Assembly (NCBI GenBank): GCA_900546895.1
Contig: UREO01000016.1
Location: forward strand, 1-17,947
Reading direction: 5' to 3'
Origin: an uncultured Oscillospiraceae bacterium
GTDB taxonomy: Bacteria > Bacillota > Clostridia > Oscillospirales > Acutalibacteraceae
Length of the DNA stretch: 17,947 bases
The translations under genes and the position numbers were made by a program. Below the pieces are notes generated by a model that searched no databases, was not told the DNA's origin, and saw only the letters and a program-made list of their open reading frames with translations. This document shows, one piece after another, positions 6,161 to 13,583 of the stretch. Within the stretch, counting starts at the first letter, position 1; each line of letters opens with the position of its first letter.

Positions 6161-7277
6161 CGGAAAGCCTTTCGGCCTTTATCTCCATGTGCCGTTCTGC
6201 GACGGCAAATGCCCGTACTGCGACTTTTATTCCCTGCCCGCCGGCGGAGAAAAGATGGACCGGTACGCACAGCGGGTGCTCTTAGCGCTCGGGGAGTATG
6301 CACAGAAGTACGGGCGGCGGGCCGACACGCTGTACTTCGGTGGCGGCACCCCGAACCTAATCGGCGCAAAGCGGCTGTCCGCGATGCTTGCGCGCGCGAA
6401 GGAATGCTTTGGGCTGGATGGCGCGGAAATTACCGTGGAGGTCAATCCCGCGGAGGATCTGCGCAGCTTTTTGCAGGAAATCCGCGCGGCGGGGACAACC
6501 CGTCTGTCGATCGGCCTGCAGTCCGCAAACGGGGGCGAGCTTTCGCTTCTGGGCCGGCGGCATACCGCCGCACAGGCGAAAAAAACGATAGCTTACGCAC
6601 AGAACGCGGGTTTTGACAATCTCTCCCTCGACCTGATGCTTGCTATCCAGAAACAGACAAAGGAAAGCCTTCTGTACTCCATTGATTTCTGCGCGGACGC
6701 GGGGATTCAACACCTTTCCGCTTATCTGTTGAAAATCGAGCCGGACACGGTTTACGGAAAAAGGAAAGAAACGCTGTGCGTTCCGGACGACGACGAAGCG
6801 GGAGACCTTTATCTGTTTGCCTGCGAAGAGCTGGAGAAGCGCGGGTTTCACCAGTACGAAATCTCTAATTTCGCGAAGCCGGGCTTTGAAAGCCGACACA
6901 ACCTGAAATACTGGCGCTGTGAGGAATATCTGGGAATCGGCCCGGCGGCGCATTCGTTCATGGGAGGGAAACGGTTCTATTATCCAAGAAGCCTTTCGGG
7001 GTTTCTTGACGGCGCAGAACCCGTTCCGGACGGGGAGGGCGGCGGGTTTGAGGAATACGCCATGCTTGCCCTGCGCCTGACGGAAGGGCTTACGGACGAA
7101 GGTTGCCGTGAACGGTTCGGCACGGGGATTCCCGCGCGGATGCTGAAAGCGGCAAAGCTTTATGAAAAGGGCGGGCTGACCGTCTGCACAGACGGCGGGT
7201 TCCGTTTTACGCCGCGGGGATTTCTGGTTTCCAACCTGCTGACGGCGGAAATTTTGTACAGCGCGGAAAACGGATAA
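6153..7277 (+). CDS. hemW: Heme chaperone HemW (radical SAM, formerly oxygen-independent coproporphyrinogen oxidase-like)
   Basis: The 374-residue protein has the radical SAM cluster motif CDGKCPYC (C16, C20, C23), the glycine-rich YFGGGTPN and the HemW-typical HNLKYWRCEEYLGIGPAAHSF. HemW proteins carry the CxxxCxxC motif without the extra cysteine used by true HemN, and are thought to deliver heme to haem proteins; annotation as HemN is common but less likely. The ATG at 6153 overlaps the lepA end by 8 bases (ATGAATAA), which suggests translational coupling, and there is no strong ribosome site of its own. A terminator follows at 7281-7314, separating it from the heat-shock operon. Confidence 0.93.
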   Translation: MNNGKPFGLYLHVPFCDGKCPYCDFYSLPAGGEKMDRYAQRVLLALGEYAQKYGRRADTLYFGGGTPNLIGAKRLSAMLARAKECFGLDGAEITVEVNPAEDLRSFLQEIRAAGTTRLSIGLQSANGGELSLLGRRHTAAQAKKTIAYAQNAGFDNLSLDLMLAIQKQTKESLLYSIDFCADAGIQHLSAYLLKIEPDTVYGKRKETLCVPDDDEAGDLYLFACEELEKRGFHQYEISNFAKPGFESRHNLKYWRCEEYLGIGPAAHSFMGGKRFYYPRSLSGFLDGAEPVPDGEGGGFEEYAMLALRLTEGLTDEGCRERFGTGIPARMLKAAKLYEKGGLTVCTDGGFRFTPRGFLVSNLLTAEILYSAENG

Positions 7278-7280
7278 CGG

Positions 7281-7314
7281 AAAGAGCCTCGGGATGCTCC
7301 GCGGCTCTTTTTTT
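7281..7314 (+). terminator. Terminator of the lepA-hemW unit
   Basis: AAAGAGCC (7281-7288) pairs with GGCTCTTT (7303-7310), with an inner CGG/CCG, followed by a run of T through 7314. It starts three bases after the hemW stop. Confidence 0.9.
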
Positions 7315-7348
7315 ACGCGGCGATGAAACTGCGCCGCTTGAAAAACAA

Positions 7349-7434
7349 TTTCCAATGCAAAATGATGTTCGTTTGGTATGGAAATATTCTAGCATAACTC
7401 CATAGAAATGGAAAGCGGCGGCGTTCCTTTCCAT
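7349..7434. repeat. Alternating TTTCCAA/ATGGAAA motifs upstream of the heat-shock promoter
   Basis: Related seven-base motifs occur in both orientations: TTTCCAA (7349-7355), ATGGAAA (7378-7384), ATGGAAA (7408-7414) and TTTCCAT (7428-7434). The last two form an 8-bp inverted repeat (ATGGAAAG/CTTTCCAT) with an 11-base loop. They lie 50-135 bases before the -35 of the hrcA promoter. A regulatory role is only a guess. Confidence 0.4.
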
Positions 7435-7483
7435 CGGAAGAACATAATTTTTACGATTTCACAAAGAGTTTACAAATACTATA

Positions 7484-7512
7484 TTGACAATGGGGTAAAG
7501 TAATGGTAAATT
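7484..7512 (+). promoter_or_regulatory. Sigma-A promoter of the hrcA-grpE-dnaK-dnaJ operon
   Basis: TTGACA (7484-7489), a 17-base spacer and TAAATT (7507-7512) with an extended TGg. The CIRCE operator begins 12 bases after the -10, overlapping the expected transcription start. Confidence 0.8.
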
Positions 7513-7523
7513 ATTAATTAGAT

Positions 7524-7550
7524 TTAGCACTCGAACTATTAGAGTGCTAA
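7524..7550. promoter_or_regulatory. CIRCE operator (HrcA binding site)
   Basis: TTAGCACTC (7524-7532), nine bases, GAGTGCTAA (7542-7550): a perfect match to the CIRCE consensus. It lies between the promoter and the start of hrcA, so HrcA should repress its own operon until heat shock. Confidence 0.98.
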
Positions 7551-7576
7551 AATAAAAAACAGGCGAGGTGAAAGGG

Positions 7577-8608
7577 TTGGAGTTAAGCGAACGGAAACAG
7601 AAAATTCTGGCGGCTGTCGTTGATTTGTACGTTGCGACCGGCGAACCGGTGGGTTCCAAGGCGCTTTGCGACACCCTTGATTTCACCGTGTCCTCCGCGA
7701 CGGTGCGCAATGAAATGAGCGACCTTGCGGAAATGGGGCTGCTGGAGCAGCCGCACACCTCTGCGGGAAGAATTCCTTCCCACAAAGGCTACCGCGTTTA
7801 TATCGACACGCTGATGAAAAAGCATCCGGTTTCCAGGGAAGAACAGCGCTATATCGACAGCCTGCTGCTGCCGAGCGCGTACGACCCCGAAAAGCTGTTG
7901 GACGGCGTTGCGCGGGCGCTGGCGGGAATGACCCGGTTCGCGGCCGTTTCCACCACACCGAGCGGAAGCTCGGCTGATATCCGTGCCATCCAGTTTGTGC
8001 AGACCAGCCGAAGGACCGCGATGGCCATTATGATGACCTCCGCGGGCACCATGAAAAGCCGCGTTTTCCACTGCGATTTCGATATTACCCCCGAAATCCT
8101 GCGCGTATTTTTCAGGGTTCTGAACGAAAAGCTGGTCGGGCTGCCGGTTTCCACCATTACGCCGGCGTACATTCAGTCCCTTGCGGCATCGCTGGGAAAC
8201 ATGACGATGCTGATGAGCGACGCGCTGATGGCGGTGCTGGACGTGGCGCAGGACACCATGCAGACGGAGGTCTGCCTGGACGGCGAAATGAATCTTTTGT
8301 TTTGCAGCGAGCTGGGGCAGGCGGGCATTCGCCGCATTATGGATTTCCTCTCCCGGCCGCAGGAGCTTTCCCGCCTTCTGATGCAGCAGACCCACAGCAT
8401 GAAGGTGCTGATCGGTCAGGAAAGCAAGCGGCCCGAGCTGAGCGAATCCAGCGTGGTGGTCTCCCGGTACTCGGTCGGCGGCAGGGACGCGGGCGCGATC
8501 GCCATTATCGGCCCTACGCGTATGAACTACGGGAAGATCATTTCCAATATGGAATATCTCTCCGGCTCCGTCGGAAGAATGCTGACAGAGCTATTGGATA
8601 TGGAATAG
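7577..8608 (+). CDS. hrcA: Heat-inducible transcription repressor HrcA
   Basis: The 343-residue protein has the N-terminal winged helix with TGEPVGSKAL (21-30), SSATVRNEMSDLAEMGLLEQPHTSAGRIPSHKGYR (39-73), then the GAF-like HrcA domain with the usual insertion. HrcA binds CIRCE and depends on GroEL for activity in Bacillus. I choose TTG at 7577: GAGGTG lies six bases before it and the product then begins MELSERKQKIL, as in homologues. The in-frame GTG at 7568 lies inside the ribosome site. It is first in the operon, followed by grpE after 15 bases. Confidence 0.96.
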   Translation: MELSERKQKILAAVVDLYVATGEPVGSKALCDTLDFTVSSATVRNEMSDLAEMGLLEQPHTSAGRIPSHKGYRVYIDTLMKKHPVSREEQRYIDSLLLPSAYDPEKLLDGVARALAGMTRFAAVSTTPSGSSADIRAIQFVQTSRRTAMAIMMTSAGTMKSRVFHCDFDITPEILRVFFRVLNEKLVGLPVSTITPAYIQSLAASLGNMTMLMSDALMAVLDVAQDTMQTEVCLDGEMNLLFCSELGQAGIRRIMDFLSRPQELSRLLMQQTHSMKVLIGQESKRPELSESSVVVSRYSVGGRDAGAIAIIGPTRMNYGKIISNMEYLSGSVGRMLTELLDME

Positions 8609-8623
8609 AAAGGGGTCACTGTT

Positions 8624-9241
8624 TTGGAAAAAAACAAAAAAGAACAAGTGGATAAAAAGCAGACGAAAACTTCCGGAACGCCCGAAAGAACCTCTGAGGG
8701 CAAGCCGGAGGAAACCTCTAAGGCTGAGAAGGCCTGCGCCGGGGAGACTGCGGCGGCGGAAAATCCGGTCGGACAGGAAAAACCGAAGGACGACGCACAG
8801 GCTCAGCTGGAACAGGTGCAGGAGGAGCTGAAAAAGCAAAAAGAGCTTTTGCTCCGTACAGCCGCGGAATACGACAACTACCGCAAACGCACGGAACGCG
8901 AAAAAACGGCGGTATACGCCGACGCTACCGCTGCTGCGGTCACGGAATTTTTACCCGTGGCGGATAACCTTGAACGGGCGCTGGCGCAGCAGGACTGTAC
9001 CGTGGAGGATCTTCGCAAAGGGGTCGAAATGGTCGGCACGCAGCTGAAAGGGGCGCTCTCAAAGCTTGGCGTAACCGAGATGGGAGAAGCCGGGGAAGTT
9101 TTTAACCCGGATCTTCACAACGCGGTTTCCCATGTGGAGGACGAAAACGCCGGGGAAAATACCATTGTACAGGTGTTCCAGAAGGGCTACAAAATCGGGG
9201 ATAAGATCGTGCGCCACGCGATGGTGCAGGTCGCGAACTGA
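8624..9241 (+). CDS. grpE: Nucleotide exchange factor GrpE
   Basis: The 205-residue protein has a Lys/Glu/Thr-rich, probably disordered N-terminus (1-55), a coiled coil (about 57-95) with AAEYDNYRKRTEREK, PVADNLERAL and the C-terminal GrpE signature (TIVQVFQKGYKIGDKIVRHAMVQVAN). GrpE dimers release ADP from DnaK. It starts with TTG at 8624, eight bases after AAAGGGG, and lies 15 bases after hrcA; no ATG nearby fits better. A gap of 81 bases with no promoter separates it from dnaK. Confidence 0.95.
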   Translation: MEKNKKEQVDKKQTKTSGTPERTSEGKPEETSKAEKACAGETAAAENPVGQEKPKDDAQAQLEQVQEELKKQKELLLRTAAEYDNYRKRTEREKTAVYADATAAAVTEFLPVADNLERALAQQDCTVEDLRKGVEMVGTQLKGALSKLGVTEMGEAGEVFNPDLHNAVSHVEDENAGENTIVQVFQKGYKIGDKIVRHAMVQVAN

Positions 9242-9258
9242 TTGGACCGATTTCAGGT

Positions 9259-9272
9259 GATTTTTAAAAATC
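9259..9272. repeat. 14-base perfect palindrome between grpE and dnaK
   Basis: GATTTTTAAAAATC equals its own reverse complement. It is AU-only at the centre and not followed by a U-tract, so it is at most a weak mRNA hairpin or an incidental AT-rich palindrome. Confidence 0.4.
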
Positions 9273-9322
9273 CTAACGATTGATTATTCAATTCAAAAAC
9301 TTATTTTTTGGAGGTAAACAGT

Positions 9323-11164
9323 ATGTCAAAGACAATAGGGATAGACTTAGGTACTACCAATTCTTGTGTTGCGGTGATCGAGGGCGGCGAGCCGGTCGTC
9401 ATTGCGAACGCAGAAGGAGCCAGAACCACCCCTTCCGTTGTCGCTTTTTCCAAAACGGGCGAGCGTATGGTCGGTCAGGTTGCGAAACGTCAGGCGATTA
9501 CCAATCCGGACCGCACCGTCTCTTCCATAAAAAGAGAAATGGGTTCCAACTATAAGGTCAATATTGACGGGAAAAGCTATACTCCTCAGGAGATTTCCGC
9601 AATGATTCTTCAGAAGCTGAAGGGCGACGCGGAAGCCTATCTGGGCGAAAAGGTCACTTCCGCGGTCATTACCGTTCCGGCGTATTTCACCGACGCACAG
9701 CGCCAGGCGACAAAGGATGCCGGTAAGATCGCCGGACTGGACGTAAAGCGTATTATCAACGAGCCGACGGCTGCCGCGCTTTCCTACGGCATCGACAAGG
9801 GCGAGGACCAGAAGATCATGGTTTACGACCTTGGCGGCGGTACATTCGATGTTTCTATTATTGAAATGGGCGACGGCGTGCAGGAAGTTCTGGCCACCGC
9901 GGGCAACAACCGCCTTGGCGGCGACGACTTCGACAAGCGCGTCATGGACTGGATGACTTCCTCCTTTAAGGCGGAAACAGGCATTGACCTTTCCGGCGAC
10001 AAAATGGCGATGCAGAGGCTGAAGGAAGCCGCCGAAAAAGCGAAGATCGAGCTTTCCGGCATGACCTCCAGCTCCATCAACCTGCCGTTCATCACAGCGG
10101 ACGCCTCCGGCCCGAAGCACCTTGACCTGACCCTAAGCAGGGCGAAGTTCAACGAGCTGACCGCGGACCTTGTGGAAAAGACCATGGGTCCGGTCCGCCA
10201 GGCGCTTTCCGATTCCGGTCTGAAGATCGAGCAGATCAACAAGGTTCTGCTGGTCGGCGGTTCCTCCAGAATCCCCGCCGTGCAGGACGCTGTTAAGGGC
10301 TTTACGGGAAAAGACCCGTTCAAGGGCATTAACCCGGACGAGTGCGTCGCCATCGGCGCGGCGATTCAGGCCGGCGTACTGGGCGGCGAGGTCGAAGGCC
10401 TGCTGCTTCTGGACGTTACTCCGCTGTCCCTTGGTGTGGAGACCATGGGAGGCGTCATGACCAAAATCATCGAGCGCAATACCACCATCCCGACCAAGAA
10501 GAGCCAGATCTTTTCCACCGCGGCGGACGGCCAGACCCAGGTCGAGGTCAACGTTTTGCAGGGCGAGCGCGAATTCGCCCGCGACAACAAGCAGCTCGGC
10601 CTGTTTAAGCTGGACGGCATTGCCCCGGCGCCGCGCGGAATCCCCCAGATCGAGGTTACCTTTGATATCGACGCCAACGGCATCGTCAACGTATCCGCCA
10701 AGGATATGGGTACCGGCAAGGAGCAGAAGATTACGATTTCCTCCAGCTCCAACATGAGCAAGGACGACATCAGCAAGGCGGTTCAGGAAGCCGAAAAATT
10801 CGCGGCGGAGGATAAGAAGCGCCGTGAGGAAATCGACCAGAAGAACGAAGCAGAGAATATGTGCTACGCGGTCGAGAAGCTGCTAAAGGACAACGGCGAC
10901 AAGATCGACGAGTCCGACAAGTCCGACCTGAACGCGAAGGTCGCTTCCCTGAAAGAGGCTATCTCCGCAAGCAATGCCGATGATATGAAGGCTAAGTCGG
11001 AAGAATTGCAGAAGGCGATGTACGCGGTCAGCGAAAAGCTCTATAAGAGTGCGGCACCGCAGCAGCCGGCCGACGGCCAGCCCGTCCCGCCGACGCAGGA
11101 CGCGAACGGCGGCAACGTCTACGACGCAGAGTACAAGGATGTAAACGACGATGACAAAAAGTAA
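9323..11164 (+). CDS. dnaK: Molecular chaperone DnaK (Hsp70)
   Basis: The 613-residue protein starts MSKTIGIDLGTTNSCVAV and has the Hsp70 ATPase motifs: VYDLGGGTFDVSI, LVGGSSRIPAVQ and NPDECVAIGAAIQAG. The hydrophobic linker (EGLLLLDVTPLSLGVETMGG) and substrate domain follow, and the acidic tail ends NDDDKK. It refolds proteins with DnaJ and GrpE in the cytoplasm. The length and the missing N-terminal-domain insertion fit Gram-positive DnaK. I choose ATG at 9323, which follows GGAGG (9310-9314) at eight bases; the TTG at 9308 in the same frame is inside that site. It is separated from dnaJ by 198 bases holding a stable hairpin. Confidence 0.98.
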   Translation: MSKTIGIDLGTTNSCVAVIEGGEPVVIANAEGARTTPSVVAFSKTGERMVGQVAKRQAITNPDRTVSSIKREMGSNYKVNIDGKSYTPQEISAMILQKLKGDAEAYLGEKVTSAVITVPAYFTDAQRQATKDAGKIAGLDVKRIINEPTAAALSYGIDKGEDQKIMVYDLGGGTFDVSIIEMGDGVQEVLATAGNNRLGGDDFDKRVMDWMTSSFKAETGIDLSGDKMAMQRLKEAAEKAKIELSGMTSSSINLPFITADASGPKHLDLTLSRAKFNELTADLVEKTMGPVRQALSDSGLKIEQINKVLLVGGSSRIPAVQDAVKGFTGKDPFKGINPDECVAIGAAIQAGVLGGEVEGLLLLDVTPLSLGVETMGGVMTKIIERNTTIPTKKSQIFSTAADGQTQVEVNVLQGEREFARDNKQLGLFKLDGIAPAPRGIPQIEVTFDIDANGIVNVSAKDMGTGKEQKITISSSSNMSKDDISKAVQEAEKFAAEDKKRREEIDQKNEAENMCYAVEKLLKDNGDKIDESDKSDLNAKVASLKEAISASNADDMKAKSEELQKAMYAVSEKLYKSAAPQQPADGQPVPPTQDANGGNVYDAEYKDVNDDDKK

Positions 11165-11220
11165 TCTCCGGCTTGCTTTTTACAATGAATACGATTCATG
11201 AAAGATGAATGACTGTGGTG

Positions 11221-11246
11221 GCCAGCTCTTCGTTTGGAGAGCTGGC
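11221..11246 (+). other. Stable hairpin between dnaK and dnaJ
   Basis: GCCAGCTCT (11221-11229) and AGAGCTGGC (11238-11246) form a perfect 9-bp stem, extendable by a C-G and a T-G pair across the loop. No U-tract follows, so it is not a classical terminator. It could be an mRNA processing or stabilising structure that lets dnaK and dnaJ be expressed at different levels. Confidence 0.7.
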
Positions 11247-11362
11247 AATCATGGGTTGAGCGGCAATTTCAGCAATAACGGTTAAAATGCATTTTGAAGG
11301 AACGCCAAGGAACTCTTCCTCCTTCATTTATTCATTTTTCATTATTTTAGGAGTGATTTGGT

Positions 11363-12514
11363 TTGGCTGATAAAAGGGATTATTATGAAGTTATGGGCGT
11401 GCCGAAAAATGCCACGGACGAAGAGATTAAAAAGGCTTACCGCAAGCTTGCGAAGCAGTATCACCCGGATTTAAACCCTGGGGACAAGACAGCCGAGGCA
11501 AAATTCAAAGAGGTAAACGAAGCATACGAGGTGCTTTCCGATAAGGATAAAAAAGCGCGCTACGACCAGTTCGGCCACGCGGGCGTCGATCCCAACTTCG
11601 GCGGCGGTACGGGCGGCGGAAGCCCCTTTACCGGCGACATCGATCTGGGCGACATATTCAACAGCTTTTTCGGCGGCGGTTTCAGCGGCGGGTTTGGGGG
11701 CCGTTCCGCTAATCCGAACGCGGCGCGGCGCGGCAGCGACACCGAAGCGACGGTAAACATAAGCTTTGAGGAAGCGGCAAAGGGCTGCCGCAAAAATATA
11801 GCTTACCAGAAGATAGAAACCTGCGGCGAGTGCGGCGGCAGCGGTGCGAAAAAGGGAACCTCCGCGAAAACCTGCCCGAATTGCGGCGGAACGGGGCAGG
11901 TGCGCATCAGCCAGCGTACGCCGTTCGGCGTGGTACAGACCAGCAGGAGCTGCGACCGCTGCGGCGGAACCGGAAAGGTGATTGACGATCCCTGCGGAAC
12001 CTGCGGCGGGACCGGGCGCGTACGGCGCCAGAAAACGATTGAGGTCAACATCCCCGCCGGGATCGACAACGAGCAGATCCTGAGCGTAAGCGGACAGGGA
12101 AACGCCGGAACCAACGGCGGCCCGGGCGGCGATTTGCACGTGTATGTCAATGTGCGGCCCCATCCCATTTTTGAGCGCCGCGGCAACGACATTTGGTGCG
12201 AAGTGCCAATTACCTATACCCAGGCGGCGCTCGGCGCGGAGATTGTCGTGCCGACTATCGACGGACGCGTCAGCTACCATGTGCGCGAGGGCACACAGCC
12301 CGGCGACGTGTTTAAGCTGAAAGGAAAGGGCATCCCCCGGATCGGCGGGCGCGGGCGCGGTGACCAGTTCGTGCGCATGACGATTGAGGTACCGAAAAAC
12401 CTGACCCAGCGGCAGAAGGAAATCCTGCAGGATTTTGATAATGTCGCCGAGGAAAAGAACTATCAGAAGCGCAAGAATTTTATCGATAAGATCAAGGATA
12501 TGTTCGGCGAATAG
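11363..12514 (+). CDS. dnaJ: Co-chaperone DnaJ (Hsp40)
   Basis: The 383-residue protein has a J domain (about 6-70) with HPD at 34-36, a Gly/Phe-rich region (about 76-115) and four zinc-binding CxxCxGxG repeats beginning at C154, C171, C197 and C211. The C-terminal substrate domains follow. It is therefore a full class A DnaJ that stimulates DnaK ATPase. The start is TTG at 11363, nine bases after AGGAG (11349-11353), giving MADKRDYYEVMGV, the expected N-terminus. It is last in the operon, followed by a perfect terminator. Confidence 0.97.
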   Translation: MADKRDYYEVMGVPKNATDEEIKKAYRKLAKQYHPDLNPGDKTAEAKFKEVNEAYEVLSDKDKKARYDQFGHAGVDPNFGGGTGGGSPFTGDIDLGDIFNSFFGGGFSGGFGGRSANPNAARRGSDTEATVNISFEEAAKGCRKNIAYQKIETCGECGGSGAKKGTSAKTCPNCGGTGQVRISQRTPFGVVQTSRSCDRCGGTGKVIDDPCGTCGGTGRVRRQKTIEVNIPAGIDNEQILSVSGQGNAGTNGGPGGDLHVYVNVRPHPIFERRGNDIWCEVPITYTQAALGAEIVVPTIDGRVSYHVREGTQPGDVFKLKGKGIPRIGGRGRGDQFVRMTIEVPKNLTQRQKEILQDFDNVAEEKNYQKRKNFIDKIKDMFGE

Positions 12515-12521
12515 GAAAGGT

Positions 12522-12554
12522 AAAAAGGGTCTGCCAGGCGGCAGACCCTTTTTG
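12522..12554 (+). terminator. Terminator of the hrcA-dnaJ operon
   Basis: GGGTCTGCC (12527-12535) and GGCAGACCC (12540-12548) form a perfect 9-bp stem with a four-base loop, preceded by AAAAA and followed by TTTTTG. It begins 8 bases after the dnaJ stop and could work in both directions. Confidence 0.95.
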
Positions 12555-12702
12555 TCGGACTTGCTTATTACCCAAACCCACGCCCCTCTCGTACAGCATT
12601 TCCAGCCGCATGGTCCGCGCCGGAGGAAGTAAAACTTTCGGACTCTGTATTGAACGGAGGATTTCCTGCATAGAATTGAAACAGGCAAAGGGAAACCGGG
12701 CT

Positions 12703-12719
12703 GCGGCGAAATACGCCGC
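12703..12719 (+). other. Short hairpin in the leader of the 98-aa membrane protein gene
   Basis: GCGGCG (12703-12708), loop AAATA, CGCCGC (12714-12719), located about 12 bases before the GGAGG ribosome site. It may influence translation or be incidental. No convincing promoter was found in 12555-12745. Confidence 0.4.
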
Positions 12720-12745
12720 GGCGGTCAGATGAGGAGGGCGGTCAT

Positions 12746-13042
12746 ATGGAGTATTTCGGCTTGTTTTTTCTGGCGGTCATTGTGGAAGGGGTCATTACCT
12801 ATATCAACCAGTTCTTTGTCAAAGGAGTCCTGAAGTGGGAAATGGTATTTTCCATCCTGCTGGGCGTATTCGTTACCATCGCCTACGGGGTCGACATGCT
12901 GGCTATGGTGGGGCTAAAAACCTCGGTTCCGCTTGTCGGCAGCATCCTGACGGGAATCCTCGTCAGCCGGGGAAGCAATTACATATTCGACCTGATTAAA
13001 ACCCTGACTTCCGGGCGTGGAGGCGTGAAAACATCCAAATAG
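12746..13042 (+). CDS. Small three-helix membrane protein, holin-like, function unknown (98 aa)
   Basis: The protein has three predicted membrane helices (about 3-20, 33-54 and 62-76), with VEGVITYINQFF between the first two and PLVGSILTGILVSRGSNYIFDLI near the end. The size and helix layout resemble small holin-type proteins, but the sequence also resembles uncharacterised chromosomal proteins I associate with Clostridia, and no lysin gene is nearby. I therefore call it a hypothetical membrane protein. A GAGGAGGG ribosome site lies eight bases before the ATG, and a strong terminator follows at 13047-13082. The polar tail (TSGRGGVKTSK) is probably cytoplasmic. Confidence 0.75.
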   Translation: MEYFGLFFLAVIVEGVITYINQFFVKGVLKWEMVFSILLGVFVTIAYGVDMLAMVGLKTSVPLVGSILTGILVSRGSNYIFDLIKTLTSGRGGVKTSK

Positions 13043-13046
13043 AAAA

Positions 13047-13082
13047 CAGCATGGAGTTCAGTCGGACTCCATGCTGCTTTTA
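13047..13082. terminator. Bidirectional terminator between the 98-aa gene and the XRE gene
   Basis: CAGCATGGAGT (13047-13057) and ACTCCATGCTG (13066-13076) form an 11-bp stem, followed by CTTTTATTTTG on the plus strand and GTTTTCTATTT on the minus strand. It serves both convergent genes. The TAA stop of the leftward XRE gene (13080-13082) lies in the rightward U-tract. Confidence 0.85.
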
Positions 13083-13307
13083 TTTTGGCGCGGGGTTTGG
13101 ATTATTTGTCCGGCCCAAGAGATAGTCTGTGGAAGTATGGTAAAAATCAGCCAGACTGAGAAGATGCTCCACGGGGATGGTCTGATACCCTCTTTCGTAC
13201 CGGGAATAGACCGTCTGACTGATCTTCAGGACCGCCGCGATATCCTTTTGCAGCAGATCCCTGTCGTTGCGTAAATCCTTCAGCCTTGGAAAATACAATT
13301 GCACCAC
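13080..13307 (-). CDS. XRE-family helix-turn-helix regulator (75 aa)
   Basis: The protein is essentially one HTH domain: RLKDLRNDRDLLQKDIAAVLKISQTVYSRYERGYQTIPVEHLLSLADFYHTSTDYLLGRTN, with the helix-turn-helix at about residues 20-41. This is the Cro/CI-like fold common in small clostridial repressors. The start is uncertain: adjacent GTG codons (13307, 13304) and TTG at 13298 are possible. The TTG sits 10 bases from AAGG, while the first GTG is very close to it. I give the longest form. It is divergent from the small ORF at 13416, with candidate operators in the shared region (13316-13343), so autoregulation or control of that ORF is plausible but inferred. Confidence 0.85.
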   Translation of the reverse strand: MVQLYFPRLKDLRNDRDLLQKDIAAVLKISQTVYSRYERGYQTIPVEHLLSLADFYHTSTDYLLGRTNNPNPAPK

Positions 13308-13315
13308 ACCTTCCC

Positions 13316-13343
13316 ATAGTACTTTTTTATACTATTGACAATA
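13316..13343. promoter_or_regulatory. Candidate XRE operators between the divergent genes
   Basis: Two overlapping inverted repeats lie just upstream of the XRE gene: ATAGTA (13316-13321) with TACTAT (13330-13335), and TATTG-A-CAATA (13333-13343). The second overlaps the rightward -35 at 13335-13340, and the first overlaps a leftward TATAAA (13326-13331). This is where a Cro-like repressor could block both directions. Confidence 0.45.
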
Positions 13344-13363
13344 CCATAAGCAGGTGTTATTCT
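13335..13363 (+). promoter_or_regulatory. Sigma-A type promoter of the 55-aa ORF
   Basis: TTGACA (13335-13340), a 17-base spacer and TATTCT (13358-13363) with an extended TGt. The leader to the ATG at 13416 is about 50 bases. Confidence 0.6.
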
Positions 13364-13415
13364 GCTTTATAAAGTACTTATAAGTTCTATATAGGGAATG
13401 CAGAAAGGAAGAATA

Positions 13416-13583
13416 ATGATGTCTGATTATCGAAAAATGTATGGCGTTTTATTCCGTGAAGTCAGCAGGGCAATTGAAATTTTACAGAGAGCGCAATGCG
13501 AAACGGAAGAATTTTATTTGAAGGCTCCAGAGGATATCGTGGAAATCCATGGGATTCAAAATGGAGAGATAAAAAAACGGTAG
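13416..13583 (+). CDS. Small protein, unrecognised (55 aa)
   Basis: The product starts MMSDYRKMYGVLFREVSRAIEILQRAQCETEEFYLKA and ends EIKKR. It is soluble and mostly helical in appearance, with an amphipathic first half. It resembles small proteins of the type 'DYKKMY..L...V..AI..L..AQ..TE..Y' found near clostridial phage-like and chromosomal genes; this is recall, not a search. I start it at ATG 13416, six bases after AAAGGA; a second ATG follows immediately. It has its own promoter and is divergent from the XRE gene, so the two may form a small regulated pair. Its stop codon lies inside the terminator hairpin of the convergent secA gene. Confidence 0.65.
   Translation: MMSDYRKMYGVLFREVSRAIEILQRAQCETEEFYLKAPEDIVEIHGIQNGEIKKR

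Noticed and set aside
11471..12688. 405-codon frame on the minus strand opposite dnaJ
   Set aside because: Antisense shadow of dnaJ; the true gene has complete domain motifs and the reverse frame has none.
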